NCBI GenBank assembly: GCA_002839315.1
Contig: PGXV01000006.1
Location: 187,176-251,175 of the forward strand
Direction: 5' to 3'
DNA: 64,000 bases
DNA from: Spirochaetae bacterium HGW-Spirochaetae-3
GTDB lineage: Bacteria > Spirochaetota > Spirochaetia > Treponematales > UBA12059
The notes beneath the pieces were generated by a model that was not told the origin of the DNA, made no database searches, and worked only from the letters and a program-made list of their open reading frames with translations. How positions within the stretch are numbered: the stretch's first letter is position 1; the number at the start of each line of letters is the position of its first letter. Below are positions 41,151 through 48,646 of this stretch, piece by piece. The position numbers and the translations under genes are program-made.

Positions 41151-42610
41151 GCCAGTAGCTCCTCTTCCAACCTGAGTTCCGGCCATAGCCTGCAGCAGGC
41201 GGCCCAGGCCAGCCTTTCAAGCAGGCGTTTCCTGTACGTCGACGAGCCGCGGACGTCGCTCATCGGGCTACCGGCGCCGGCGGCGATCGTACCCAGCTCT
41301 CGAGCTAGCGCGGCAGAGGGCTTCCTGCCGATCATAGCGGCCTCGGCGTCCCTCAGGCGCAGCGGCGTCGCGGCGACGCCGCCGGCCGAATAGCGCGCCT
41401 CGGCGATCGTTCCGTCGGGACTCATCCGTACGGCGACGGCGCAGTTGACCGTGGCTATGTCGAGGCGCTCGCGCTTGCTCGCCTTCTCGAAGGCGAAACT
41501 GCTCCAGCCGCCCGGGAAGGAGATGCTCTCGACGACCTCTCCGGGAGCCAGGACGGTCTTCTTGTAGCCGACGAAGAAATCCTCGAGGGCGACCGTCCGG
41601 CTCGCGGCGGCCCCGGAGAGCCTGAGCTCGGCCCCGAGCGCTATGAGCATCGCCGTCATGTCGGCTATAGGCGACGCGTTCACTATGTTGCCCGCGAGCG
41701 TCGCGCGATTGCGGATCGGCGGCGACGCGACGTCGAGCTCGAAGCGCTCCACGCCGGGAGCGGCCTCGCGGACGACGGGGGACGAGAAGAAGTCGGTTGC
41801 GTTTACGGCGGCGCCGAGCACGACGGCGGAGCGGCCGCCCGCGGAGGATTCGCGGATCGAACGGGCCCGGGGCCCCTTGTCGGAGAAGGACGGGGCCAGG
41901 CTCGGGTCCGGGTCGGGGTTGCGGACGAAGTAGTCGGTACCGCCGCCGATGACGAGGCGCGCTACGGCCTCGCCGCTACCCTTTTCGCCGGACGGGGCTA
42001 TCGGGACGGCCATCGCCGCGGCGAGGCCCGCGGGTAGCACGCGTCGCTCCGCGAGGATGGCGAGGCGCTCCGGGAGGCCCGAAGGCAGGTCGGAGAATTC
42101 CCCGGCGAGCCTGGCCGCCGCCCGCCTTATGGAACCGTACCCGGTGCACCTGCACAGGTTCCCCTCGACGGCGACCATCGCCTCTACCGGGTCGACCCTG
42201 GCGCCGGATACCAGGTAGCCCGTCAGCGCCAGCACGAAACCCGGCGAGCAGAATCCGCACTGGCTGGCGCCCTCGTCGAGCATCGCCTCCATGACCGGAG
42301 TCAGGCCGGCCGACGCGAGGCCCTCGATCGTAACGACGTGGCGGCCGTCCAGCTCGCCCATCGCGAGGGTGCACGACGTGACCGAGCGCCATTCGACGGC
42401 GCTTTTCGCCGAGAGCCCTTCCGGAGCCTGATCTCCCTGAATCGGGCCTCCGAGAAGCACGAGGCAAGCGCCGCAATCGCCTTCGCGGCAGCCTTCCTTG
42501 GTCCCCTTGAGCCCGGCCTCGTTGCGTATCCAGTCGAGGGCGAGCGCTTCTTCGCGGACGGATATCCTGTAATCTGTCTCGTTCAGCCTGAAACCGATGG
42601 TTCGTATCAT
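41147..42610 (-). CDS. Xanthine-dehydrogenase-type fused 2Fe-2S and FAD subunit
   Basis: A 487-residue subunit combining both electron-transfer modules. Residues 1-160 hold two 2Fe-2S domains (CREGDCGACLVLL, then QCGFCSPGFV and LCRCTGYGS). Residues 200-480 hold the FAD domain (VIGGGTDYFV, ATLAGNIVNASPIADM). It is the first gene of the leftward purine operon; AAAGGA lies 6 bases before its ATG and a candidate promoter lies about 100 bases upstream. It pairs with the Mo subunit encoded next. Unlike the split ygfM/xdhD set, this follows the usual XdhA-type small-subunit fusion. Confidence 0.91.
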   Translation of the reverse strand: MIRTIGFRLNETDYRISVREEALALDWIRNEAGLKGTKEGCREGDCGACLVLLGGPIQGDQAPEGLSAKSAVEWRSVTSCTLAMGELDGRHVVTIEGLASAGLTPVMEAMLDEGASQCGFCSPGFVLALTGYLVSGARVDPVEAMVAVEGNLCRCTGYGSIRRAAARLAGEFSDLPSGLPERLAILAERRVLPAGLAAAMAVPIAPSGEKGSGEAVARLVIGGGTDYFVRNPDPDPSLAPSFSDKGPRARSIRESSAGGRSAVVLGAAVNATDFFSSPVVREAAPGVERFELDVASPPIRNRATLAGNIVNASPIADMTAMLIALGAELRLSGAAASRTVALEDFFVGYKKTVLAPGEVVESISFPGGWSSFAFEKASKRERLDIATVNCAVAVRMSPDGTIAEARYSAGGVAATPLRLRDAEAAMIGRKPSAALARELGTIAAGAGSPMSDVRGSSTYRKRLLERLAWAACCRLWPELRLEEELLA

Positions 42611-42809
42611 GCGCGTTCCTTTATGTGGGCGGTCCCTACGGCTTCGCTCGGGGCGCGGGCAACGTCCCGCGATCGTCTGAACCGCGTATGGTGTTCGATG
42701 AGTATGCTACAAGTGTAGTCCAGGGCTACGCCGCTGGCAACGAGGATAGTAGTGGCTGTCTCTACGCTGGTGGTGTACCGGGGGCGCCGCCGGATACGGC
42801 CAAGGGCCG
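42611..42809. other. Intergenic region upstream of the large purine operon
   Basis: 199 bases lie between the ade stop and the first gene of the leftward operon. They contain the operon's candidate promoter (42712-42740). A perfect 6-bp hairpin (CGCGGG-6-CCCGCG, 42654-42671) falls in the presumed untranslated leader. Another hairpin (ACGGCC-3-GGCCGT, 42796-42810) sits directly at the ade stop. No T-run follows either, so ade transcripts could read through into the operon. I see no riboswitch consensus. Confidence 0.5.
42712..42740 (-). promoter_or_regulatory. Candidate promoter of the purine-degradation operon
   Basis: On the minus strand TTGCCA (42740-42735) and TACACT (42717-42712) are 17 bases apart, 5/6 and 4/6 of the sigma-70 consensus. 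Transcription would begin near 42705, giving a leader of about 95 bases that contains the 42654-42671 hairpin. Confidence 0.45.
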
Positions 42810-44546
42810 TCAAGGCATTCTAAATAGTGATACCTGTTCGAACGCGTTAACGTCGACGAGCCCCTTGTCCGTGATCTTGAGCGCTGGAATCACGGGTAGG
42901 GCCATGAACGAGAGGGTCATGAGGGGTGAGGCTCCCGGCATGCCTTCCATCCTGAAGAATTCTTCGAAAGCGGCGAGCCGCTCCAGTACTTCGGAGGCGG
43001 GGCGATCGCTCATCAGTCCCGCCACGGGCAGGGCCAATTCAGCGAGGACTTCATCGCCGTCGGTTATGACGTAGCCGCCCTTCATGGCGTTAAGCCTTCG
43101 GGCAGCCTTGAATATCGACGCGTCGTCGACGCCGGCGATTATCATGTTGTGGGAATCATGGCTTACGGTGGATCCTATCGCGCCGCGCTTGAGCCCGAGT
43201 CCGCGTATGAACCCTTTGCCGATATTGCCAGAGCCCGTATGGCGCTCTATGACGAATATCTTGATGATATCGCGGTCGACGTCGGAGACGCAGGCGCCGT
43301 CCGAGGTCTTGGGCCGCGCGAAGGAAGCCCCGGTGATGATCGAGCCGGGCGTGGATTCGATGACCCTCGCCTCTCCGCCTTCGTCGGGGATGATGAAGTC
43401 CTTCTCTTCGAGCCACTTCACGTTAACCGAGTCCCTGAGCGGCGCGACGGAGAACGATCCTCCGAGCGCCTCGTAGCCGTCGGTCGCCTTCCCGTCCTCG
43501 GCTATCGCGGTCCCGGCCTTGAAGACGATCTCGGCGCGGAAATCGGACATGTCCGAGAACGCTACGAGATCGGCCTTGTAGCCGGGGGCGATGGCGCCAG
43601 AGCGCTTGAGGCCATAGTAGACGGTAGGGTTGTGGCACGCCATGCGTAGCGCGTCGAGCGGCGGTACCCCTCCGGAGACGAGGGAACGGATAGCCGCGTC
43701 TATATGACCTTCGGTCGCGATATCGTTTGGATGCCGGTCGTCGGTGCAGAGCATCATGCGGCGGACGCTCTCGCTATCCATCGCGGGGATGAGATTCTCG
43801 AGGTCGCGGGCGCTGGAGCCCATACGCGCCATGATCCACATGCCCTTGCCCAGCTTGTCGAGGGCTTCTTCAGGGGTCGTCGCCTCGTGGTCGCTCCGGA
43901 TGCCGGATAACGCGTACGCCGACAGGTCGCGCCCCGATAGTCCGGGGGCGTGGCCGTCTATGGCCTTGCCGGCCTCCCAGAACAGCGACAGCTTGTCGAG
44001 CACCGTGGGATCGCCCGCGAGCAGGCCCGGATAGTTCATCACCTCGCCCAGGCCGAGTACGCGATCCTCGCGCGCGAACCGCGCAAGGTCGGACGCGAAC
44101 AGCGAGGCTCCGGCGGTATCGAAGTGGGTAGCCGGTACGCATGACGGTACCATCATGTATACGTCAAGCGGTATCCCGTCGGAGGCGCGAAGCATCCAGT
44201 TGATGCCGTCATGGCCGAGGACGTTGGCGATCTCGTGAGGGTCGGCGATTACCGCCGTCGTGCCCCTCGGCGCGACCATGCGCGCGAATTCCGCGGGGAC
44301 GAGCAGGCTCGATTCGATATGCACGTGGGCGTCGATCAGGCTCGGGCAGAGATACCTGCCTCCGAGGTCTCGGGAGGCCTTCGCCTTCAGCCCGTCGTTG
44401 AGGCCTACGATGTACCCCTTGTATATCGACACGACGGCCCCGCCGATGACGCGACCGCGGAAGAAGTCCACGACCCGGCAATTGGTGAGGTTGAGGTCCG
44501 CGGGAGTACGTCCCCGGGCTACGTCGATATAGTCGGTTTTTAGCAT
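42810..44546 (-). CDS. ade: Adenine deaminase
   Basis: A 578-residue adenine deaminase of the AdeC type, an amidohydrolase making hypoxanthine and ammonia. Metal-site and family stretches are SLIDAHVHIESSLLVPAEFA (about residue 70), ADPHEIANVLG, LCTDDRHPNDIATEGHID and the C-terminal HDSHNMIIAG. I place the start at 44546 (MLKTDYIDVARGRTPADLNL); the frame remains open far upstream but that sequence overlaps the promoter and the divergent permease gene. The ribosome site is weak. It supplies hypoxanthine to the molybdenum enzymes encoded downstream. Confidence 0.93.
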   Translation of the reverse strand: MLKTDYIDVARGRTPADLNLTNCRVVDFFRGRVIGGAVVSIYKGYIVGLNDGLKAKASRDLGGRYLCPSLIDAHVHIESSLLVPAEFARMVAPRGTTAVIADPHEIANVLGHDGINWMLRASDGIPLDVYMMVPSCVPATHFDTAGASLFASDLARFAREDRVLGLGEVMNYPGLLAGDPTVLDKLSLFWEAGKAIDGHAPGLSGRDLSAYALSGIRSDHEATTPEEALDKLGKGMWIMARMGSSARDLENLIPAMDSESVRRMMLCTDDRHPNDIATEGHIDAAIRSLVSGGVPPLDALRMACHNPTVYYGLKRSGAIAPGYKADLVAFSDMSDFRAEIVFKAGTAIAEDGKATDGYEALGGSFSVAPLRDSVNVKWLEEKDFIIPDEGGEARVIESTPGSIITGASFARPKTSDGACVSDVDRDIIKIFVIERHTGSGNIGKGFIRGLGLKRGAIGSTVSHDSHNMIIAGVDDASIFKAARRLNAMKGGYVITDGDEVLAELALPVAGLMSDRPASEVLERLAAFEEFFRMEGMPGASPLMTLSFMALPVIPALKITDKGLVDVNAFEQVSLFRMP

Positions 44547-44564
44547 TTCTCGTTGCCTGCCCCC

Positions 44565-44602
44565 GGGAATCCGGGTGACCGATATTGTTACCGGAAATTC
44601 CC
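44565..44602. promoter_or_regulatory. Inverted repeat over the ade promoter, possible operator
   Basis: GGGAATCCGG (44565-44574) is mirrored by CCGGAAATTCCC (44591-44602), an inverted repeat with a 2-base difference, centred on the -10 region and start site of the candidate ade promoter. This is the expected place for a repressor site. No regulator gene lies in the purine cluster. Confidence 0.45.
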
Positions 44603-44612
44603 CGCTTGTCAA
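44584..44612 (-). promoter_or_regulatory. Strong candidate sigma-70 promoter of ade
   Basis: The minus strand has a perfect TTGACA (44612-44607), a 17-base spacer and AACAAT (44589-44584). Transcription would start near 44577, about 30 bases before the ade start codon. Confidence 0.6.
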
Positions 44613-44784
44613 ACCAAAAAGCGTCAGTACGAGCGGCTTGGATAAATAAAGCGCTAAATATTGAAGGAAAAAAAATAGGTTGCAGAAAATATTAAGGAGA
44701 AGTACGCTCAAACTGATTATGCCCGCCTCAGGCCGCGCGACCGGACCGGGGGAAACGGCACAAATAACCAAAGGAGGCTGAAAA
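44613..44784. other. A/T-rich upstream region of the purine permease gene
   Basis: The stretch 44636-44700 is markedly A/T-rich against the GC-rich surroundings (for example GATAAATAAAGCGCTAAATA), as expected for rightward promoter elements, but I cannot fix one -35/-10 pair. I looked for a purine riboswitch and saw no convincing P1 stem or conserved loops. Confidence 0.35.
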
Positions 44785-46071
44785 GTGGAACAGCTTTTTA
44801 AGCTTAAGCAACACGGTACGACGGTACGGATCGAAATCATGGCCGGTATCACTACCTTCATGACCATGGCCTACATCCTGGCGGTGAATCCGGGAATCCT
44901 GAGCGCCACGGGAATGCCCGCCGGCGGCGTATTCACCGCCACGGCCCTCGCGTCCATGATAGCGACCCTGCTGATGGCGTTCATGGCCAACCTGCCGATA
45001 GCGCTCGCCCCGGGCATGGGTCTAAACGCGTTCTTCGCGTTTACCGTCGTGCTCGGCATGGGCTATTCGTGGCAGCTCGCGCTGACCGCCGTCTTCGTAG
45101 AGGGCATCATCTTCGTGCTGATGTCGTTCTTCAATATCCGCGAGGCGATCGTCAAGTCCATACCGAAGAACATCAAGAACGCCGTATCCGTAGGTATCGG
45201 CCTCTTCATCGCGTTCATCGGCCTGCAGAACGCCGGCATCATCGCCAATAACAACGCGACCCTCGTGTCGCTCGGCGACATTACCAAGGGTCCTGCCCTC
45301 GTCGCTCTTATCGGCCTCGTATTGACCGGCGTACTGCTCGCGTTAAAGGTCAAGGGCGCGCTGCTCATCGGCATCGTCGCGACGACGATCGTCGGCATCC
45401 CCTTCGGCGTCACGACCATCCCGAAGGGCTGGAGCCCGGTCAGCGCGCCGGCCGCGCCGCTCTTCTTCCAGTTCGACTTCTCGAAGCTTCTTTCGCTCGA
45501 CTTCTTCGTAGTCCTGTTCACGTTCCTGTTCGTCGATATCTTCGACACGATAGGCACGCTGGTCGGCGTCACCACCCAGGCGGGCCTGATCACCAAGGAC
45601 GGCGATATCCCGAAGGTCAAGCAGGCACTGCTCGCCGACGCCATCGGCACCGTAGCCGGCGCCGCGCTCGGTACCTCGACCGTCACCTCGTACGTAGAGA
45701 GCGCTTCCGGCGTCGCCGAGGGCGGACGCACCGGCCTGACGTCGTTGACCACCGGCCTCCTGTTCGGCCTCGCGCTGTTCCTGTCGCCGGTATTCCTGCT
45801 GGTCCCGGGCGCCGCCACGGCTCCCGCCCTCATCCTCGTCGGCCTCTTCATGCTGAGCCCGGTCAAGGAAATAGAGCTCGGCGATTTCACCGAGGCGATC
45901 CCCGCCTTCCTGACCATCATCATGATGCCGCTCTCGTACAGCATCGCCGAGGGCCTCGTCTTCGGCATCCTGTCCTACATCTTCCTCAAGGCGATCACCG
46001 GCAAGTGGAAGGACATCTCCATCGTGACCTGGATCGTCGGCGCGTTCTTCATCCTCAAGCATCTACTCTAA
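44785..46071 (+). CDS. NCS2/AzgA-type purine permease
   Basis: A 428-residue inner-membrane transporter of the AzgA-like branch (adenine, guanine, hypoxanthine) of the NCS2 family, with about 12-14 hydrophobic helices. Landmarks are EIMAGITTFMTMAYILAVNP, APGMGLNAFFAFTVVLGMGY, FVDIFDTIGTLVGVTTQAG and GTSTVTSYVESASGVAEGGR. The start is GTG with AAAGGAGG 7 bases upstream. It is transcribed away from ade, so import and the first deamination step share a control region. It is followed by a bidirectional terminator. Specificity among purines is not readable. Confidence 0.92.
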   Translation: MEQLFKLKQHGTTVRIEIMAGITTFMTMAYILAVNPGILSATGMPAGGVFTATALASMIATLLMAFMANLPIALAPGMGLNAFFAFTVVLGMGYSWQLALTAVFVEGIIFVLMSFFNIREAIVKSIPKNIKNAVSVGIGLFIAFIGLQNAGIIANNNATLVSLGDITKGPALVALIGLVLTGVLLALKVKGALLIGIVATTIVGIPFGVTTIPKGWSPVSAPAAPLFFQFDFSKLLSLDFFVVLFTFLFVDIFDTIGTLVGVTTQAGLITKDGDIPKVKQALLADAIGTVAGAALGTSTVTSYVESASGVAEGGRTGLTSLTTGLLFGLALFLSPVFLLVPGAATAPALILVGLFMLSPVKEIELGDFTEAIPAFLTIIMMPLSYSIAEGLVFGILSYIFLKAITGKWKDISIVTWIVGAFFILKHLL

Positions 46072-46079
46072 CGGTAGGC

Positions 46080-46103
46080 GGGAGCGCGGAAGCACGCGCT
46101 CCC
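46080..46103. repeat. Perfect 9-bp hairpin after the permease gene
   Basis: GGGAGCGCG and CGCGCTCCC pair perfectly around a 6-base loop, starting 9 bases after the stop codon. It has no T-run, and may protect the 3' end of the transcript or assist the terminator that follows. Confidence 0.6.
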
Positions 46104-46117
46104 TGTTCCCGGATATT

Positions 46118-46155
46118 AAAAAAGGGGCGGCCCGATCCTTCGGACTGCCCCTTTT
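46118..46155. terminator. Bidirectional intrinsic terminator between convergent genes
   Basis: A run of six A, then a stem GGGGC...GCCCC with inner pairing CCGA/TCGG, then CTTTTC. The A-run and T-run on either side let it stop transcription from both the permease gene (rightward) and the AI-2E-type gene (leftward). Confidence 0.75.
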
Positions 46156-46174
46156 CGTATCGGCGACCGATGCG

Positions 46175-47275
46175 TTACTTCGGCTTCCTGTCCTTCTTAC
46201 GCTTCTGCCTCACCTCTTGATAGGAACCCATCATTATCGATACTGCCTCGAGCCCCGGCACGTTCTCGCATACGATCTTCACGATAACGGTCATCGGTAC
46301 CGCGAGGACGAGGCCCGCGAAACCCCAGAGCCAACCCCACGCGGATAGCGATACGATGATGATGAAGGGCGATAATCCGAGATTCTGACCCTGGACCCGC
46401 GGTTCGATGATATTTCCCAGCACCATGTTGACGCCCAGCATCGTCGCGGCGGCCGCGATGATCGGGCCGGGCGCGGGCCAGAATTGCACGAGCGCGAAAA
46501 GTGTCACCCCCGCTCCGCCTATGATCGAACCGATGCTCGGGATGAAATTGAGAATGAACGATACGACGCCCCAGACGATGGGGAAGTCGACGCCTATCCA
46601 GCCGAGGAGGAGACCTATGATCAGGCCGGTGGCGAGGCTTATGAAGAACTTCGCGCTCAGGTACCTGGCGACCTGCTTGATGACGTCCGCGACGATATGC
46701 TGTATGCGCGTCGACATGATGCCGGCGAAGGCTAACTCGATACGCTTGCGGAAGTGGCCGATCTCCAGTAGCAGGAATACCACGAAGAGTATGACCATCA
46801 CCGTATCGGTGAGGAACCCCAGGAACGACTCCGAGGTCGTCAACGCGAGCGTCTGCACGCGCTCCCGGACGCCCAGCTGGCTCCACAGGTTCTGGAAGAG
46901 GCTTATCCGCGCGTCGTACGGCAGGCTGAACGCCTTGGCGACGAGCGAGTACAGGTAGCTGAACCGCTCCTCGTACTTGGGGTACAGGGAGAGTATGGTC
47001 TTGAGGCTCCCGTACAGGATAACGCCGATTACGTAGATGCCCATGGCGACGATGAGCACTACGACGACGGCGCCTATGACCCTCGGAATCTTTATCTTCT
47101 CGAGCCCTATGATCACCGGTTCCAGCACGAAGGTCAGGAGGACGGCTATCATGAAGGGCAGGACGACGGACGCGGTGATCTTCAATGCGCCGATGGCCAA
47201 TATGAGCGCTATGAAGCCGAGGAGGAACAGGTTTATCCTAGCGAAGCTCGCGCTTCGGTATCTCTCTTCGGGCAT
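46175..47275 (-). CDS. AI-2E family (PerM-type) transporter
   Basis: A 366-residue inner-membrane protein of the AI-2E/YdiK/PerM family: two N-terminal helices, a soluble stretch (about 90-150), then a cluster of C-terminal helices with FPIVWGVVSFILNFIPSIGS, the hallmark of the family. Members export small molecules or ions; the AI-2 link is proven only for a few. The C-terminus is rich in Lys and Arg. It lies 12 bases after the SPOR-domain gene in a leftward operon. Confidence 0.87.
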   Translation of the reverse strand: MPEERYRSASFARINLFLLGFIALILAIGALKITASVVLPFMIAVLLTFVLEPVIIGLEKIKIPRVIGAVVVVLIVAMGIYVIGVILYGSLKTILSLYPKYEERFSYLYSLVAKAFSLPYDARISLFQNLWSQLGVRERVQTLALTTSESFLGFLTDTVMVILFVVFLLLEIGHFRKRIELAFAGIMSTRIQHIVADVIKQVARYLSAKFFISLATGLIIGLLLGWIGVDFPIVWGVVSFILNFIPSIGSIIGGAGVTLFALVQFWPAPGPIIAAAATMLGVNMVLGNIIEPRVQGQNLGLSPFIIIVSLSAWGWLWGFAGLVLAVPMTVIVKIVCENVPGLEAVSIMMGSYQEVRQKRKKDRKPK

Positions 47276-47287
47276 CGTGTAGTCCTA

Positions 47288-47977
47288 TCAGCTTGAACGC
47301 TGTATCGTCTGCTTGGAGACGTACGCCTCGCTGCAACCGGCGAGGATCCGTATCTTTTCCAGCCAGCCCTTGGCCTCGCGCTCCGTCGCGTACGGACCGA
47401 TTCGTACCCGATACCACGTGACGCCGTCCAGGTCCTTCACGGTGATCAGCGTCGACAGGCCCTTGCCCGCGAGGTCGCGCTGCAGGTCGTCGGCGTGGGA
47501 GCGGCTGGTGAACGCGGCCGCCTGTATCCAGTATTCGGCGACGCTCTTGGGAGCGGCCGGCTTGGCAGCGGCCGACGACGCGGGCTGCGCGGCGGCCGGT
47601 TTCTCCTGGGGCGCGGCGGTACGCGGCTTGGGCGCGGGCGTCGAGGGCGCCGGAACGTAGGGTTTGATGGTCGTAGCGGGCGACGGTCCCGCGGCGTCGG
47701 GAAGGGTAGCCGAGTCGGGCTTGTCGCCGTAGACGATGATGATGTCAGAACCCGGCGCCGTCGGCGCCGGCGCGGGAGGCAGGGGCACCGGTTCGACGGC
47801 GCGCAGGTACTCGTCGGGGGACGCGGACCTCGGCGGCGCTACCGCCGCTACCGACGCGGGGGCTCCGGCGCTCGAGCCGCGCGGGAACGCGAGCGCCAGC
47901 GCGATTCCGGACGCGACGACGAGAGCGATGACGACGCTGAGCACCGTCCACAGTACCTTCTTGGTTTCTATCGGCAT
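47288..47977 (-). CDS. SPOR-domain envelope protein
   Basis: A 229-residue inner-membrane-anchored protein. A single N-terminal transmembrane helix (VLWTVLSVVIALVVASGIAL) is followed by a long Pro/Ala-rich linker (about 40-145) and a C-terminal SPOR domain (about 150-225: YWIQAAAFTSRSHADDLQRD, WYRVRIGPYATEREAKGWL) that binds denuded peptidoglycan. Such proteins often localise to the division septum. It lies between coaE and the AI-2E-type gene on the same strand. Confidence 0.86.
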   Translation of the reverse strand: MPIETKKVLWTVLSVVIALVVASGIALALAFPRGSSAGAPASVAAVAPPRSASPDEYLRAVEPVPLPPAPAPTAPGSDIIIVYGDKPDSATLPDAAGPSPATTIKPYVPAPSTPAPKPRTAAPQEKPAAAQPASSAAAKPAAPKSVAEYWIQAAAFTSRSHADDLQRDLAGKGLSTLITVKDLDGVTWYRVRIGPYATEREAKGWLEKIRILAGCSEAYVSKQTIQRSS

Positions 47978-48037
47978 AGCCCCTCCACTATTGGCGCCTG
48001 GCGGCGCTTCACTTCGTATATCGGTATGTAGGGCGTC

Positions 48038-48646
48038 CTAGTTGAGCCCGAGAGAAGACGCTAGCCGTCCGGCGACTACGCGTATTTCCCTTTCGAAACT
48101 AGCTTTGCCGCCATGGTTCCGAACGACGATCGTCTTGTCCGCGTACGCCCGGCCCGCGACCCAGAGCGGCCGTTGCCTGGCGATGCGCTTCAGTATCGCC
48201 AGGACCCCCAATCCGTCGCGGAACCTGCCGCGCGCTATCCTCGAAAGGAGGGGAGCCCGGATCTCGATGATGGAGTCGCATGCCGCGGCGACCGGCAGGC
48301 GATAGAGCAGGGCGGCGTCGACGCAGACCCTGTCTCCCGCTTTCTCGACCGCTTCCGCCGCGAGCGCGTTCATCGTCGGGTGTATTATCGCCTCGTATAG
48401 CGCGAGCAGGGACGGATCGGCGAATACCAGCGCGCCGATGGCGCGTCTGTCGGGGCTCCCGTCCTTTTTTAGCGCGCCGGGCCCGAGAAGCTCTGCGACC
48501 GCGCCGGCCGAACGCGAGAGCGCATCGTGGCCGAGCGCGTCGACGTCTATCACCGACCACCCCATGCCACGTAGCAAGGCCGCGGCGCTGCTCTTGCCTG
48601 CGCAATAGCCGCCGGTCAATCCGACGGTCAATGCATGTCTCCCCAC
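48038..48646 (-). CDS. coaE: Dephospho-CoA kinase
   Basis: A 202-residue enzyme performing the last step of coenzyme A synthesis. The P-loop GLTGGYCAGKSSAAALL is at residues 9-25, and DALGHDALSRSAG and EAIIHPTMNALAAEAVEKAG are typical of the family. The start appears to be GTG at 48646, inside the end of polA (19-base overlap), with GGAGA about 10 bases upstream. The polA-coaE order is common in bacteria. The C-terminal part looks slightly divergent, but nothing essential is missing. Confidence 0.88.
   Translation of the reverse strand: MGRHALTVGLTGGYCAGKSSAAALLRGMGWSVIDVDALGHDALSRSAGAVAELLGPGALKKDGSPDRRAIGALVFADPSLLALYEAIIHPTMNALAAEAVEKAGDRVCVDAALLYRLPVAAACDSIIEIRAPLLSRIARGRFRDGLGVLAILKRIARQRPLWVAGRAYADKTIVVRNHGGKASFEREIRVVAGRLASSLGLN

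Noticed and set aside
44613-44784. Purine riboswitch before the permease gene
   Set aside because: Expected from biology, but I could not find the conserved loop sequences or a P1 stem; only an A/T-rich promoter-like stretch is visible.
44547-44867. Long N-terminus for adenine deaminase
   Set aside because: The frame stays open upstream by chance across the promoter and the divergent permease start. The family begins near MLKTDYIDVARG.
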